DNA from: Lutibacter sp. Hel_I_33_5
Lineage (GTDB): Bacteria > Bacteroidota > Bacteroidia > Flavobacteriales > Flavobacteriaceae
NCBI RefSeq assembly: GCF_007827455.1
Contig: NZ_VISM01000001.1
Location: 1,837,501-1,901,500, forward strand
DNA length: 64,000 nucleotides
Reading direction: 5' to 3'
Positions 46,818-55,319 of this stretch are shown here, in pieces (the first letter of the stretch is position 1; every line of letters starts with the position of its first letter). Made by a program: the position numbers and the translations under genes. The notes under the pieces are model-generated. The model saw nothing but the letters and a program-made list of their open reading frames with translations, ran no database searches and was not told the origin of the DNA.

Positions 46818-48336
46818 GTTGTATTCTTTTAAGTTCTTCTTCAATAAAATTTTCTACTGTTTTTATTGTTTTTTGTTCTTTTTCAAGGATTATGATTGAT
46901 GATTTTTTTAGTTTATTTCTTAGCTGATTATCCTCTAAAACAACTTCCCTAATTTTTTTAGCTTCAAGAAATTCTAATTGAAATTTGAGAGAATATTTTT
47001 TACTTTCTTTTAATAATAATGGTTGTTTTTTGTTCTTTTCATCAAAATAAAAATGTTTAAAAAGTGTGTTTAGATTATTGGTGTCATTTAATTCAAAAAA
47101 ACGTGTAATAACTTTATACAACTGTCTTTTTAATTGCAGCATATTTTCTAGAACTTTAAATTGCTCTTCCATCATTTCTAAAATTAGCAAGCCAGAATTT
47201 TCTGTTTCAACTTCTTGTTTTAGAAGTTTTAAAACTCTAATCCGCTCATCTATTACTTGCCAACTTTTATATTGATTTCTTAAGTCTTTTAACTTTTCAT
47301 TATATTCATTTACATAAGTAATTGTTAGATTATACCTACCTAAAGATTTGTCTGTTTCTTGAGCTTGTAAAATTTTAATTTTTGTTTTAATTATTTTTTT
47401 GCGATTATTAAATCTAATAGGAGCTTTAAAACGGAAACCAACAGCAGGAAAATAACGCTGTAAAGTTGGTGTTTGTAGATAATTCTGATTGACATAAAAC
47501 GATAAGTTTATATCATTTAATGCATGATTTTGAAGTCGAATATTTTCTTCTGCGAATTGTTTTTTTTGAGGCGAATTTGTTACAGAAAAACTGTCTAAAT
47601 TAACGACTAATAGAGGTAGTTTTTTAGTAGTTAAATATTTTTCAGAAACACTGTCTTGTAGTAGTATATTTTCCTTTTCTACCGTTTTAAGTTGATTTTT
47701 TAAAACCTGAATTTGATTGCTTACTTTTAGTAAACGTTCTCTTTTAATTAGTTTTTGGTAGTACAGTTTATTTAAAAAATCGAAAAAGCTATTTTCAAAG
47801 GCTAAGAAGTTTGTGTGAAGATTAATTACCTCTTTATTTAAAATAAAATTATAATCAATTCTAAACTGTCTTCTCCATAATTGTTTTTCAACTTTTTCTG
47901 AATCAAGTTTTAAAATTTCAATGATATTTTTTATTCTTTTGGCTTTAACCTTATTATAAACAAAACCCATTTTTAAAACATTCCACTCCAATTCTGCTCT
48001 AAAACTTGTTTTGATATAACTGTTGGTTTCTTCGTCTATTATATTTCTAAAATTATGATTTCCACTAGCTTTAAAAACTAATCCGATATCTTTTTTATAT
48101 TGATTCGATTCTAATTCTTTTAAATCTATTTCTAATAAATTAAGGTTTTTATTTTTTTTGACTCCGGGTTTAATAAATGATAAAGAAGTGTTTTTTTCTT
48201 GATGAGGAAACGTCAAAAAAGGAGCTGTTTTATTGATTAAATTTTCAGATTCTTTAACTAACTCTAGTAAAGATTGACTGGAAATTTTACAGGTAAAGAA
48301 CAATAATAGTACGATATATAAATTCCTCGGTTTCAT
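46804..48336 (-). CDS. TolC-like outer-membrane efflux protein
   Basis: 510 residues. A signal peptide (LYIVLLLFFTCKISSQS) is followed by long alpha-helical coiled-coil stretches and short beta segments, the OEP/TolC pattern (e.g. FRAELEWNVLKMGFVYNKVKAKRIKN, and GLLILEMMEEQFKVLENMLQLKRQLYK). The repeat is weak, so it is a divergent member. It is first in a two-gene operon with the HlyD-like gene and is preceded by operator pair B. Confidence 0.75.
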   Translation of the reverse strand: MKPRNLYIVLLLFFTCKISSQSLLELVKESENLINKTAPFLTFPHQEKNTSLSFIKPGVKKNKNLNLLEIDLKELESNQYKKDIGLVFKASGNHNFRNIIDEETNSYIKTSFRAELEWNVLKMGFVYNKVKAKRIKNIIEILKLDSEKVEKQLWRRQFRIDYNFILNKEVINLHTNFLAFENSFFDFLNKLYYQKLIKRERLLKVSNQIQVLKNQLKTVEKENILLQDSVSEKYLTTKKLPLLVVNLDSFSVTNSPQKKQFAEENIRLQNHALNDINLSFYVNQNYLQTPTLQRYFPAVGFRFKAPIRFNNRKKIIKTKIKILQAQETDKSLGRYNLTITYVNEYNEKLKDLRNQYKSWQVIDERIRVLKLLKQEVETENSGLLILEMMEEQFKVLENMLQLKRQLYKVITRFFELNDTNNLNTLFKHFYFDEKNKKQPLLLKESKKYSLKFQLEFLEAKKIREVVLEDNQLRNKLKKSSIIILEKEQKTIKTVENFIEEELKRIQHESI

Positions 48337-48375
48337 TACTCAAAGCTATGAATAACAAGGGTTTTAGGTGTTTTT

Positions 48376-48410
48376 TATCGACTAATGATTCATTTACTGT
48401 GGATAAATGG
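48376..48410 (-). promoter_or_regulatory. Putative LytTR operator B upstream of the TolC/HlyD operon
   Basis: Plus-strand TGTGGATAAATGG (48398-48410) is close to the shared 13-mer TGTAGACGAATGG. A weaker partner TATCGACTAATGA begins at 48376, spacing 22 bp. It lies 40-74 bp before the TolC-like start. Confidence 0.5.
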
Positions 48411-48431
48411 TTTGTGAGTATTGCTAAAAGG

Positions 48432-49142
48432 TTACAATAAATTTAAACGTCTTTTAAGTTCATTCCTATTAGATCTACTTACCGGAATAATATCTTGTTT
48501 TATAAGCACACTACTATCTTCTATATCAACAATTTTATTGATATTTATTACATAAGATCTGTGTACTTTTAAGAAACTTTCCACAGGTAATTTTTCTTCA
48601 ATCTTTTTTAAAGGACAATGTACAATGTGGTTTTTTTCTTCGGTTTTTATTTTAATATAATCTCCTCTAGCTTCAATTACATAAATACTTGGAATATCAA
48701 TTTTAACCAATCGTCTGTCAATATTTACATAAAGTGTATCGGTACTATTTTGACTTTCCACTTTTTTTGTTGGCGTAGAAGTATTAACTAAACTAATGGC
48801 TTTTACTTTTGCAACAGCTTTCTTTAAACGTTCTAATTCTATAGGTTTTACGATATAATCTACCACAAAAGTATACTCAAAAGCTTCTATTGCAAAGTTT
48901 CTATCGGAAGTAGTTAATATAATTTTAGGTGGATTCTTTAAACTTTGAATAAAGTCAAAACCATCAAAATCTGGCATGTGGATGTCAAGAAAAATAACAT
49001 CTACGGTGTTTTTATTTAAAAACTTCATAGCCTCTAAAGCATTAGAAAATTGCCCTACTATATTTAACTCAGGAATATCTTCTGCAACCTGACTTAAAAT
49101 TGTTCTTGCCACTAATTCATCATCTACTATTATACATTCCAT
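48432..49142 (-). CDS. LytTR-family response regulator
   Basis: 236 residues. The receiver (about 1-120) has the acidic pair VDDE, phospho-acceptor Asp in IFLDIHMPD (about 54) and Lys in DYIVKPIE. The LytTR DNA-binding domain follows (about 135-236; LYVNIDRRLVKIDIPSIYVIEARGDYIKI, LKVHRSYVININKI, IPVSRSNRNELKRRL). It is the probable output of the H-NOX phosphorelay, since its gene overlaps the Hpt gene by 23 bp, and it probably binds the direct repeats found upstream of its own operon and the polysaccharide operons. Confidence 0.95.
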   Translation of the reverse strand: MECIIVDDELVARTILSQVAEDIPELNIVGQFSNALEAMKFLNKNTVDVIFLDIHMPDFDGFDFIQSLKNPPKIILTTSDRNFAIEAFEYTFVVDYIVKPIELERLKKAVAKVKAISLVNTSTPTKKVESQNSTDTLYVNIDRRLVKIDIPSIYVIEARGDYIKIKTEEKNHIVHCPLKKIEEKLPVESFLKVHRSYVININKIVDIEDSSVLIKQDIIPVSRSNRNELKRRLNLL

Positions 49143-49461
49143 CTTGTAATTTATTTATATAATTTTTCATTAGGGGTAGCATTGATTCAAAATATTTTTG
49201 ATTTATTATTTTTTCTTCTCGTAAGCTATTTTCAAAATCGTTGGTTAATTCATAACTTTTTTCAAGTCCCAAAATCACCATTTTATGTTTAATTCTATGT
49301 ACTATTTCTTTAGTTTTCTTTAAATCAGATTCTTTAAAAAAACGATAGTAGTCGTCTATTTCTGTAAATAATTCTTCTTTAATTATGGTAATTATCTTTT
49401 TTTCAAAGTCGAAATCACCTTTAGAAATTGTTTTAATATATGATAAATTGGGTTCTTCCAT
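49120..49461 (-). CDS. Histidine phosphotransfer (Hpt) protein
   Basis: About 113 residues forming a single Hpt domain. The likely phospho-His is in EIVHRIKHKMVILGL (about 53), in place of the usual HxLKG motif, since Gly is replaced by His. It would relay phosphate from the kinase or its receiver to the LytTR regulator. The gene lies 2 bp downstream of the kinase and overlaps the regulator start. Confidence 0.8.
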   Translation of the reverse strand: MEEPNLSYIKTISKGDFDFEKKIITIIKEELFTEIDDYYRFFKESDLKKTKEIVHRIKHKMVILGLEKSYELTNDFENSLREEKIINQKYFESMLPLMKNYINKLQDGMYNSR

Positions 49462-49463
49462 CG

Positions 49464-51182
49464 TTACTTTTTTATGGTGAAATAAAAGGTAGTTCCTTTA
49501 TTTACTTGAGATTCTACCCAAATTTCGCCTTTATAGATATCAACTATTTTTTTTACAACAGAAAGACCAATACCTGTAGAGTCTTTTGCTTTTTTAAGTG
49601 ATTGAAAGATTTTAAAGATTTTAGTAAAATGCTTTTTCTCTATTCCAATACCATTGTCTTTTACAGAAAACTTATAAAAAGATTTATGTTCTTTAACATC
49701 AATTTCTATGGTTCCTTGCGGCTTATCATTAAACTTTATTGCGTTTTCAATTAAGTTCTGAAATAATCTTTGATATAAGGTTTTATCACCATACAATATA
49801 GGTAATTTCTTAGTAGTTTTTATTGTAATATTTTCTGGAACATATAAAAGTTGGATAATATCCTTTATTAAAACGTCTAATGCTACTGGGTCTTTTATTT
49901 GTTGATTTGCTTCTAAACTAGAATAACTTAAAACATCAGAAATTAATGATTCCATTTTTTCTAAGGTCAATTCTATATCATTAAAATACTGCAAGCTTGT
50001 TTGATTATAACTATCAATATTATCGGTTTTAAGCCAAGATGTTAATGCATATAAACTTCTTAATGGAGATTTTAAATCGTGCGTAACAATGTGCGCATAT
50101 TCTTGTAATTCTTCATTATTTTTTTCAAGCGTAAGTAGCAATTCTTTGTTTTGGGTTTCTGCTTTTTTTCGTTCTCTTAAATTAATAGCGCTTTTAAGTT
50201 GTAGCGCCACCAAATTTGCAATGTTTTGTATGGTAATTAAATGCTCGGGTGTAAAATGGTTTTTATTTTTATGTTCTGCATCAATAATACCAATCACATT
50301 TCCTTCACTTATAATTGGTACAGTTATTTCTGACAAACGATTTTCATCATCCAAAACATACCGATTATCAATACTTGTATCATTAATTATTTCTGGATTT
50401 CCAGACTTTGCTACGCTGCCTACAATTCCTTTACCAATTGGTAAAATTATTTTATTTGCTATTTCTTTTTTAGGGTTTAGTTTGTTATCAAAAGCTGCTA
50501 TTTGTTCTAAGGTATTTGTTGAATGATCTACTAAATATATAACACAATCATTTGTGCCAAGATAATTAGCTATCGAGCTCGATATTTCCCATGCTATTTC
50601 ATAAATATTTTCTTTTCCTAGAATAGATTTTACGGTATTATTAATCATATCTAGGATAATTCTTTTTTCTCGTTGATGAGTAACATCTCTAATAATACCT
50701 TGAACAGCAATAGCATTTTTTTGATTATCGTACACTACACTAGCATTAATATTTACCCATTTTATTTGATTTTCTTTAGTGAGTATTCTAGCATTATAAT
50801 TAGTGAAATTCCCAGTAATTAATAATTGTTTAAATGAGTTAATTGCATATGTATAATCCTCTTTATAGACTAAGCTGTTAATATTTAAATGATTGTTATT
50901 TAGAGTATAACCGAGAAGTTCCTCAGCATTTTCATTCATTTTTAAAACATTTCCTTCAATATCAACAACTATATAAGCATCGTTTATATTTTCAAAAATT
51001 CCTTTTAATTGCGAAGTTTTTTCGTCTAATAATGATTCTAATTTGGTATTTGCAACTTTTAATTTTTCTGAAGTATTATATAATTCCAAAGACTTTTCTT
51101 CAAGAATTTTTTCTGCTTGTTTTCTAGCTTTTATTTGCCTTTCTAGGGCTCTTTCTAATATTTCAATTTTTGAATTTTTCAC
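49464..51182 (-). CDS. PAS-GAF sensor histidine kinase (H-NOX partner)
   Basis: 572 residues, cytoplasmic with no membrane segment. N-terminal coiled coil (about 1-55), PAS with PAC (about 57-170; GIFENINDAYIVVDIEGNVLKMN), GAF (about 180-340), HisKA with YAHIVTHDLKSPLRSL (His about 366), HATPase with NLIENAIKFND, DNGIGIEK and STGIGLSVVKKIV. It starts with GTG overlapping the H-NOX stop (TAGTG), so it is translationally coupled to the heme sensor. It has no own receiver, so phosphate probably goes to the stand-alone receiver and/or via Hpt. Confidence 0.95.
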   Translation of the reverse strand: MKNSKIEILERALERQIKARKQAEKILEEKSLELYNTSEKLKVANTKLESLLDEKTSQLKGIFENINDAYIVVDIEGNVLKMNENAEELLGYTLNNNHLNINSLVYKEDYTYAINSFKQLLITGNFTNYNARILTKENQIKWVNINASVVYDNQKNAIAVQGIIRDVTHQREKRIILDMINNTVKSILGKENIYEIAWEISSSIANYLGTNDCVIYLVDHSTNTLEQIAAFDNKLNPKKEIANKIILPIGKGIVGSVAKSGNPEIINDTSIDNRYVLDDENRLSEITVPIISEGNVIGIIDAEHKNKNHFTPEHLITIQNIANLVALQLKSAINLRERKKAETQNKELLLTLEKNNEELQEYAHIVTHDLKSPLRSLYALTSWLKTDNIDSYNQTSLQYFNDIELTLEKMESLISDVLSYSSLEANQQIKDPVALDVLIKDIIQLLYVPENITIKTTKKLPILYGDKTLYQRLFQNLIENAIKFNDKPQGTIEIDVKEHKSFYKFSVKDNGIGIEKKHFTKIFKIFQSLKKAKDSTGIGLSVVKKIVDIYKGEIWVESQVNKGTTFYFTIKK

Positions 51183-51721
51183 TAATTTTTTTTGATAAAA
51201 AATCGGACTTCAGTACCATCTTCTTTAATTTTTTCTAATAAAATAGTTGCTGTTGAATTAAAATGTTCAAAAGTCTTATTCATTAAACCCAATCCAAAAT
51301 GATGCATGGCTCTACTAGATTTATAGACCATTGTTAATGAGTTTTCGGTTTTTTCTTCTACAATAAAAGTAGGTAATTCTGCATCAGGATATATTTTTCT
51401 TACTTCTATATGAATATGATTTTCTATAGAAGACAACATTTCTATAGGGTCTTTATACGTATTTAAAAGACCAGGATAACTCTTCTCTAAAACACTAAAA
51501 AAGTGTTCTGCATAGACCAATAATAAATTGTCTATAGAAAGCCCTGTATTATTACTTAAATTACTTAAAAGACTTAACATTTCTGCAAACTTGTACGTGC
51601 CGATAGAGGTATAACTTCCGCCAGATTCTAATTTAGATTGTTCAATAATAGTATCCACCATTTCTAAACCAAATTTATCTTCAACTAAATCTAGAAACTC
51701 AGTAAAAACAATTCCTTTCAT
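51182..51721 (-). CDS. H-NOX (heme nitric-oxide/oxygen binding) domain protein
   Basis: 179 residues, a complete single H-NOX domain. MKGIVFTEFLDLVEDKFG opens the fold. The proximal heme His is His104 in HIHIEVRKIYPDAELP. The heme-propionate motif Y-x-S-x-R is intact (YKSSR, Tyr133-Ser135-Arg137). Stand-alone H-NOX proteins encoded beside histidine kinases sense NO and inhibit or tune the kinase. Its stop overlaps the kinase GTG by 1 bp. Partner genes strongly support an NO-sensing role. Confidence 0.93.
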   Translation of the reverse strand: MKGIVFTEFLDLVEDKFGLEMVDTIIEQSKLESGGSYTSIGTYKFAEMLSLLSNLSNNTGLSIDNLLLVYAEHFFSVLEKSYPGLLNTYKDPIEMLSSIENHIHIEVRKIYPDAELPTFIVEEKTENSLTMVYKSSRAMHHFGLGLMNKTFEHFNSTATILLEKIKEDGTEVRFFIKKN

Positions 51722-51727
51722 ATTGTA

Positions 51728-52132
51728 TTATGTTTTAAATTCATTAAGATTCCAGTATTTAATAACTGTAAGAATCTTTTCTTCGTACTCTTCATATTTT
51801 AAAGGTTTAATAATATATCCAGCTATACCAATTTCGTAACATTCTTTTATATCTTTTTTGTTGTTTGATGTAGTTAATACGATGGTAGGTATATGTTTTA
51901 GTGTACGATTATTTTTTAAAATTGTTAGAAATTCGATACCATTAGTATCTGGCATGTTTAAATCTAGTAAAATAATATTAGGTGTTTCATTTTTAAGTGA
52001 AATCAACGCTTCTTTGCCATTTATAACGTGCGATATATTGAAGTTATTTGCATTATTAGAAGTAGCTCTAGTAAATTTTAGCACTTCTAATCTATCGTCT
52101 TCTATCAATAAAATATTTAGTTTTTTTTCCAA
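51728..52132 (-). CDS. Stand-alone CheY-like receiver protein
   Basis: 134 residues, only a receiver domain: acidic pair LIEDDR, phospho-acceptor Asp in IILLDLNMPDTNG (about 59), Thr in IVLTTSNN and Lys in YIIKPLKYEE. There is no output domain, so it may be an intermediate of the phosphorelay. It starts with TTG (52132). First gene of the receiver - H-NOX - kinase - Hpt - LytTR operon. Confidence 0.93.
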   Translation of the reverse strand: MEKKLNILLIEDDRLEVLKFTRATSNNANNFNISHVINGKEALISLKNETPNIILLDLNMPDTNGIEFLTILKNNRTLKHIPTIVLTTSNNKKDIKECYEIGIAGYIIKPLKYEEYEEKILTVIKYWNLNEFKT

Positions 52133-52209
52133 GGATAAAAAGTAATTTTATATAAAAGTAATTTTTTTATCCTTAGAAATAGATTTGCTTAGTTAATTAT
52201 CTGTTTTAC

Positions 52210-52243
52210 TGTAGACCAATGGAATTTAAGTGTAGACGAGTTG
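52210..52243 (-). promoter_or_regulatory. Putative LytTR operator D upstream of the sensory operon
   Basis: Plus-strand TGTAGAC occurs twice, at 52210-52216 and 52231-52237, exactly 21 bp apart, the spacing of LytTR direct-repeat sites. The first continues CAATGG, as in the shared 13-mer. It lies about 78-111 bp before the receiver start, suggesting autoregulation. Confidence 0.65.
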
Positions 52244-52261
52244 TAGTTTTTGATTTAAAAT

Positions 52262-52286
52262 AAAAAACCACGCAAAAAGCGTGGTT
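52262..52286 (-). terminator. Rho-independent terminator of the suf operon
   Basis: Reverse-strand AACCACGC / GCGTGGTT with a 5-nt loop and a T-tail, about 30 bp after the sufD stop. Confidence 0.85.
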
Positions 52287-52315
52287 ATATTTTATATAAA
52301 AAGTATTTTAAATGC

Positions 52316-53629
52316 TTACAAATCAAACCCAATATTAACACCTAATTTAGTTGCAATTAGCTTATTGATACGTTGTTTTACTTCTGGTATTTTTACACTT
52401 TCTAAAACCGTATTTGCAAAAGCATACATTAATAATGCTTTACCTTCTTTTGCAGGAATTCCTCTTTGTTGCATGTAAAATAAGGCATCATCATCTAATT
52501 GACCAATAGTACAACCGTGAGAACATTTTACATCATCAGCAAAAATTTCTAACTGAGGTTTTGCATTAATTGTAGCTTTATCACTTATTAAAACATTATT
52601 GTTTTGTTGATAAGCGTTTGTTTTCTGCGCCTCTTTTTCTACAATCACTTTTCCATTAAAAACTCCCGTAGAACGCTCGTCAAAAATACCTTTATAATCT
52701 TGATGAGATTCACAATTTGGCTCAATATGATGTACCAATGTGTGATGATCTACATGTTGTTTTCCTTCAATAATTGTAATCCCTTTTAAGATAGAGTCCA
52801 TATGCTCACCTCTTTGATAAAAGTTTAAATTATTTCTAGTAATATTTCCTCCAAAAGAAAATGTATGAACAGAAACAACAGAGTTTGTTTTTTGCTCTAT
52901 GTACGTATTATCAACCAATGAAGCGTTGATGTTATCATTCTGAATTTTATAAAAATCTACTGTCGAATTTCTAGCAGCAAAAACTTCGGTTACGACATTT
53001 GATAAAACTGCATTTGATGTTAAAGATTGATGACGCTCTATAATTTGAACATGTGCATTTTCTTCAACAACAATTAAATTACGTGGCTGAACCATTGTTG
53101 CAGCTTCAGAACCTGTAGTAAAATTGATGATTTGTATTGGCTTTTCTACCTCAACATTTCTAGGAATATAAATGTAAGCTCCTTCGTTTGCAAAAGCAGT
53201 ATTTAACGATGTTAAATTATCCTGTTTTGCTATTTTATTGAAATAATTTTCAATAACTGGGCTATATTTTGATTTTGATAATGCTGAAGATAATAAACAA
53301 ATATCTTTTTCATCATGCGTTACATCAGATAAAAAAGAGCTGTATTTTCCATCGATAAAAACAATTTTATAGGTGTCTATATCATGAATAAAGTACTTTT
53401 TTACATCAGCAAATTCAATCGTGTTTTCTTTGTTTGGAAAAATACTGTAATCATTCTTTAAAACTGAGTTTAAAGACGTGTATTTCCAAGCTTCTAACTT
53501 CTTGGTAGGAAACCCTAGTTTCTCAAAATTTTGTAGTGCTTCTGTTCTAATTTCATGAATATCAGAATTAATATCCAATCCATTTTCAAACGCTACATAA
53601 GATGATACTATTTTATCTTTTAATTCCAT
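52316..53629 (-). CDS. sufD: Fe-S cluster assembly protein SufD
   Basis: About 437 residues in the SufB/SufD beta-helix family: N-terminal AEAW-type FPTKKLEAWKYTSLNSVL, EAATMVQPRNLIVVEENAHVQIIERHQS in the helix core, DHHTLVHHIEPNCESHQDYKGIFD and DDVKCSHGCTIGQLDDDALFYMQQRGI near the C-terminus. It forms the SufBCD scaffold with SufB and SufC. Last gene of the suf operon, followed by a terminator. Confidence 0.97.
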   Translation of the reverse strand: MELKDKIVSSYVAFENGLDINSDIHEIRTEALQNFEKLGFPTKKLEAWKYTSLNSVLKNDYSIFPNKENTIEFADVKKYFIHDIDTYKIVFIDGKYSSFLSDVTHDEKDICLLSSALSKSKYSPVIENYFNKIAKQDNLTSLNTAFANEGAYIYIPRNVEVEKPIQIINFTTGSEAATMVQPRNLIVVEENAHVQIIERHQSLTSNAVLSNVVTEVFAARNSTVDFYKIQNDNINASLVDNTYIEQKTNSVVSVHTFSFGGNITRNNLNFYQRGEHMDSILKGITIIEGKQHVDHHTLVHHIEPNCESHQDYKGIFDERSTGVFNGKVIVEKEAQKTNAYQQNNNVLISDKATINAKPQLEIFADDVKCSHGCTIGQLDDDALFYMQQRGIPAKEGKALLMYAFANTVLESVKIPEVKQRINKLIATKLGVNIGFDL

Positions 53630-53704
53630 TATTTATGAGTCTTAAAGTCTAAAGTTAGAAAGTTAAAAAGGAAACCTTCTTTTAGACTTTTGGCTTTTCA
53701 ACTT

Positions 53705-54457
53705 TTAACTATTTACTTCTTCTTTAATCCAATCGTATCCTTTTGCTTCTAATTCTAAAGCAAGTGAAGCATCACCAGATTTTACAATTTTACCATCGTG
53801 TAAAACATGTACATAATCTGGAACGATATATTCTAATAAACGTTGGTAATGTGTAATAACAATTACAGCATTGTCTTTAGATTTTAACTTGTTTACACCA
53901 TTTGCAACAATTCTTAACGCATCGATATCTAAACCAGAATCTGTTTCATCTAAAATTGCTAATTTTGGTTCTAACATGGCCATTTGAAAAATCTCGTTAC
54001 GTTTCTTTTCACCTCCAGAAAAACCTTCGTTTAAAGAACGTGATAAAAATTTACGGTCTATTTCTAATAATTCTGATTTCTCACGAATCATTTTTAACAT
54101 GTCCTTTGCAGGCATGTCTTCTAACCCTTTTGCTTTTCTTGTTTCGTTAATCGCAGTTTTTATAAAATTTGTTACCGAAACTCCAGGAATTTCTACTGGA
54201 TATTGAAACGATAAAAACACACCGTTATGCGCTCTTTCTTCCGGTGCTAATTCACCAATATCTTCTCCATTTAATTCAATAGATCCACCAGTAACTTCAT
54301 ATTCTTCTTTACCAGCAATAATATTTGCTAACGTACTTTTTCCAGCTCCATTTGGACCCATGATTGCGTGTACTTCACCTGCTTTTACTTCTAAATTCAA
54401 TCCTTTTAAAATTGATTTTTCTTCTATTTCTGCCTGTAGGTTTTCTATTTTTAACAT
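53705..54457 (-). CDS. sufC: Fe-S cluster assembly ATPase SufC
   Basis: 250 residues, ABC-type ATPase. Walker A GPNGAGKST, signature FSGGEKKRNEI, Walker B AILDETDSGLD and the switch His in VITHYQRLL are all present. It drives conformational change of SufBD. It lies 8 bp downstream of the metallo-hydrolase gene and 75 bp upstream of sufD. Confidence 0.98.
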   Translation of the reverse strand: MLKIENLQAEIEEKSILKGLNLEVKAGEVHAIMGPNGAGKSTLANIIAGKEEYEVTGGSIELNGEDIGELAPEERAHNGVFLSFQYPVEIPGVSVTNFIKTAINETRKAKGLEDMPAKDMLKMIREKSELLEIDRKFLSRSLNEGFSGGEKKRNEIFQMAMLEPKLAILDETDSGLDIDALRIVANGVNKLKSKDNAVIVITHYQRLLEYIVPDYVHVLHDGKIVKSGDASLALELEAKGYDWIKEEVNS

Positions 54458-54465
54458 TGCTTACG

Positions 54466-55308
54466 CTATTTGTTTTTTAATATTTCTTCTAATTTTTTAA
54501 AGGCGATTGGAGAATGTTGAATAATAACTTCTGCGTTTTTTTCTTTCGCAAAAGCCTCAAATTTATCCATACTTTCCAATGTTTGTTTTACATCATAATT
54601 AAATGATGGAATCCCTTTTGTTGCTCTATTTTCTTCAAAATGATATAAATCTCCAGTCAATAAAATTGGTTTTTCTACACCAGAAACTTCAATATATAAA
54701 GCTTGGTGACCAATGGTATGACCCGGCATGTATTTAATGACCACTGTTCCGTCACCAAAAACATCATGATCTCCGTTTAATTTCTGAATTTTTTCCAACT
54801 TTTTTACTGCTGGGTTTTTCACTTTTGCAGAATCACCAGCAACAGCATTATATTCGTTTTCTTGAACGAGCCAAGTTGCATTTTTCATGTAGTTTGCATG
54901 CCCAGTATGATCGAAATGAGAATGTGATAATGCAAAATGACTAAAATCTTTAATTTTAAAACCAATTGTTTTTAATTGATTTACTAAGGAATCTGGTCTT
55001 TGTACTGCAAAAACTCCATTTTGAGTATGAAATGGTTCTGGAACAACTAATTGTTCTGGCAGACCTGCGTCCCACATTAAGTTTCCTTTTGGATGAGAGA
55101 TTACATAATATGAGTCTGTAAATTGTTTTGTTTGACCTGTATATGTTGTGTCTTGAGAAAAAGCTTCTAGTTTTTTTACTAAAATAGAACCACCAACTAA
55201 TTGATATAATTTTACAGTAGCTTTTTCAACTAATTTAGCTTCTTTTTTTTCTGTGTTTTTACAGCTAACAATCGCTAAACTTAAAAATAATAAGATAATT
55301 TTTTTCAT
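54466..55308 (-). CDS. Lipoprotein metallo-beta-lactamase-fold hydrolase
   Basis: 280 residues. The lipobox (AIVSC, Cys16) marks an envelope lipoprotein. MBL-fold metal motif SHSHFDHTGH (about 130-139), later His in MPGHTIGHQ, Asp in LTGDLYH and the final His in IIQHSP agree with lactonase-like MBL hydrolases (AttM/AiiA group). The substrate is unknown. It sits inside the suf operon between sufB and sufC, an unusual place, and all gaps are short (11 and 8 bp). Confidence 0.85.
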   Translation of the reverse strand: MKKIILLFLSLAIVSCKNTEKKEAKLVEKATVKLYQLVGGSILVKKLEAFSQDTTYTGQTKQFTDSYYVISHPKGNLMWDAGLPEQLVVPEPFHTQNGVFAVQRPDSLVNQLKTIGFKIKDFSHFALSHSHFDHTGHANYMKNATWLVQENEYNAVAGDSAKVKNPAVKKLEKIQKLNGDHDVFGDGTVVIKYMPGHTIGHQALYIEVSGVEKPILLTGDLYHFEENRATKGIPSFNYDVKQTLESMDKFEAFAKEKNAEVIIQHSPIAFKKLEEILKNK

Positions 55309-55319
55309 ACGAATTGATT

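Noticed and set aside
54466..55308. Quorum-quenching AHL lactonase
   Set aside because: The MBL fold and lipobox are clear but substrate specificity cannot be read from the sequence.
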